Of a stretch of DNA of 64,000 nt, positions 62,834 to 64,000 are shown piece after piece; within the stretch, counting starts at the first letter, position 1, and each line of letters begins with the position of its first letter. The notes beneath the pieces are model-generated. The model saw only the letters and a program-made list of their open reading frames with translations. It was not told the DNA's origin and did not search any database. The position numbers and the translations under genes were made by a program. Source of the DNA: Thiodiazotropha sp040506275 (GTDB lineage Bacteria; Pseudomonadota; Gammaproteobacteria; Chromatiales; Chromatiaceae); the NCBI GenBank assembly GCA_040506275.1, contig JBEVXD010000003.1, forward strand, positions 1 to 64,000. The letters run 5' to 3'.

Positions 62834-63730
62834 TCATCTAGTACGTAGTAATGAGATAAATGCTTCGGCTGCATCATTATTCAGATTAGAACGTGTTCGA
62901 GCTATCCACAATGTCCGCTTAACTCGAAATCCCTGAGTCTTTATGTGGAAAAGAGATCCGTTTCCAAGGTCATCATCGACTGCAAATCTTGGTAGGAAAC
63001 TGACATACCGCCCATGTTGTAACATCTCTACAATTGTATCCGTAGAACCAACCTCCATCTTTACGGTCAGTGAGCCCACCCCGATATCTTGAAGTGCTTT
63101 ATCCAGAGTTATTCGCATCGAAGAGCGAGCTTCTCTAAGCACATAGTGCTGTTGTGCCAGTTCGAATACCGGTAACAAGTTGCAACCCCAGAGAGGATGC
63201 CCAGGACCACACACCAACACTAGCTCATCATCCAGCCATTTCTGAACCAATATTTCAGGGTGGTCAGGGGCTTGTTCAAGTAGAGCGAGATCAGATAGGC
63301 CAGTGGCCAGACGTCGCTGAATTCGTCGGGAATATCCCATCCGGCTCTGAATGGTGAATTGAGGATATTGCTCTGCATAACCAAGAAGCAGATCCGGCAG
63401 GATGTGCTCACCGATGGAAAAGGTCACTTCAAGACGGAGTCTGTTCTGCCCTGAAGAGAGAGAATCAAGATCATCAACCAGAGAAGCCTGATGATCGAGC
63501 ACCAGACAAGCATAAGCGTAGACCCTTTTTCCGGCAGCAGTTAACTCGAGACGTCGACCCTCTCGCTGCATCAATGCCACACCATAGCAGACATCCAGAC
63601 TGCGTAACCGTTTGGTCACAGCCGGCTGCCCCACGTTCAGAACCTTAGCAGCTGGCGATACACCACCGCGTTCAACCACCTCTTTAAGGGTGGCAAGACT
63701 GTTCGTATCAGGCAGGCTTCTATATTCCAT
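62834..63730 (-). CDS. LysR-family transcriptional regulator
   Basis: This 298-residue regulator has an N-terminal winged helix-turn-helix (LATLKEVVERGGVSPAAKVLNVGQPAVTKRLRSLD) and a LysR effector domain (about residues 90-298). It lies upstream of the aor operon on the same strand and divergent from a gene that begins at the window edge, so either may be its target. A T-N11-A palindrome overlaps its own start codon, which would fit autoregulation. Its effector is unknown. Confidence 0.9.
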   Translation of the reverse strand: MEYRSLPDTNSLATLKEVVERGGVSPAAKVLNVGQPAVTKRLRSLDVCYGVALMQREGRRLELTAAGKRVYAYACLVLDHQASLVDDLDSLSSGQNRLRLEVTFSIGEHILPDLLLGYAEQYPQFTIQSRMGYSRRIQRRLATGLSDLALLEQAPDHPEILVQKWLDDELVLVCGPGHPLWGCNLLPVFELAQQHYVLREARSSMRITLDKALQDIGVGSLTVKMEVGSTDTIVEMLQHGRYVSFLPRFAVDDDLGNGSLFHIKTQGFRVKRTLWIARTRSNLNNDAAEAFISLLRTR

Positions 63731-63738
63731 ATAGGAAT
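63724..63738. promoter_or_regulatory. Possible LysR-type operator over the lysR start codon
   Basis: ATTCCATATAGGAAT is a perfect interrupted palindrome of the T-N11-A type bound by LysR regulators. It spans the lysR start codon (63728-63730). Confidence 0.35.
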
Positions 63739-63961
63739 ATTAGTACATTTTTATTTATTTGAACAGCAAGCCGAAACAAGGCAATATGCCCCGTCTTTCG
63801 CTGGCTGTGATTGCGAAAAGCCCTACCTCCCATTTTCGATGTAGCGCAGTACCATTTCCAATCAGGAATGATAGAACCCCTTGCAATACAACCGCAAGAG
63901 GCCTGTCGCAATCCTTTTTTCAGCCTGACTCAATAGATTAAACCACACGGAGAAAATACGA

Positions 63962-64000
63962 GTGAATGCGGCACCGAGTACACTACAGATGACACCAGAT
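63962..64000 (+). CDS. Start of an unidentified gene, cut by the window edge
   Basis: From GTG 63962 the frame reads MNAAPSTLQMTPD and remains open to the end. GGAG lies nine bases upstream (63949-63952). It is divergent from lysR. Too little is present to name it. Confidence 0.4.
   Translation, partial: MNAAPSTLQMTPD

Noticed and set aside
1..64000. tRNA, rRNA or CRISPR arrays
   Set aside because: I looked for cloverleaf patterns and spaced direct repeats in the gaps and saw none.

Overview
The window looks like a chromosomal segment of a free-living or symbiotic gammaproteobacterium of moderate GC. It carries a complete Rnf/Rsx electron-transport operon, a type IV pilus chemotaxis (Pil-Chp) cluster next to gshB-tonB-yqgE-yqgF-pyrR-pyrB-pyrC in the order known from Pseudomonas, a purM-purN-DUF3108 group and a tungsten-type aldehyde:ferredoxin oxidoreductase operon. 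This mix would suit a sulfur-oxidising Chromatiales relative such as Sedimenticola or Candidatus Thiodiazotropha. That placement is inference from gene content only; no rRNA gene is present.

Layout. 1-1886: an integron-type cassette array on the minus strand, with attC sites around a double-TIR gene and two small membrane-protein genes; no integrase is visible. 1887-2750: a gene-poor junction with two related palindromes. 2755-10428: metY, then rsxABCDGE and rsmE. 10719-14123: a secreted propeller-like protein, a DUF4124/pilin-like protein, a repeat-rich gap and zapE. 14522-26958 (minus): chpC, chpA, pilJ, pilI, pilH, pilG, preceded by a rhodanese and a small exported protein. 27538-34304 (plus): gshB, a TonB-like gene, yqgE, yqgF, pyrR, pyrB, an apparently inactive pyrC homologue and pyrK. 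34412-40909: a beta-barrel protein, a phospholipid synthase, DUF2066, purM, purN, DUF3108, dCMP deaminase and grxD. 41417-50209: HD-GYP, an N-acetylglutaminylglutamine-type amidotransferase, recQ, and an HDOD / response regulator-TPR / histidine kinase set. 50285-57681: orphan hydantoinase B, sodB, a HigBA-like toxin-antitoxin pair, an exported glycerophosphodiesterase, pyruvate kinase and a GDSL esterase. 57917-64000: the aor operon with its LysR neighbour and the first codons of a divergent gene.

How genes work together. RsxABCDGE would couple NADH and ferredoxin pools through an ion gradient; AorABC would reduce ferredoxin or NAD from aldehydes, so both belong to ferredoxin metabolism. Pil-Chp controls twitching motility and surface sensing, while HD-GYP, HDOD and REC-TPR proteins add cyclic-di-GMP and phosphorelay signalling. 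The pyr genes form one overlapping operon. Two families of short dispersed repeats punctuate many intergenic gaps: a hairpin family with compensatory stem changes that also occurs as inverted pairs, and a TTAACCCGGCACCTTAA family. In addition, three long inverted repeats (upstream of pyrR, after the HDOD gene, and inside the aor operon) are not explained by any gene.
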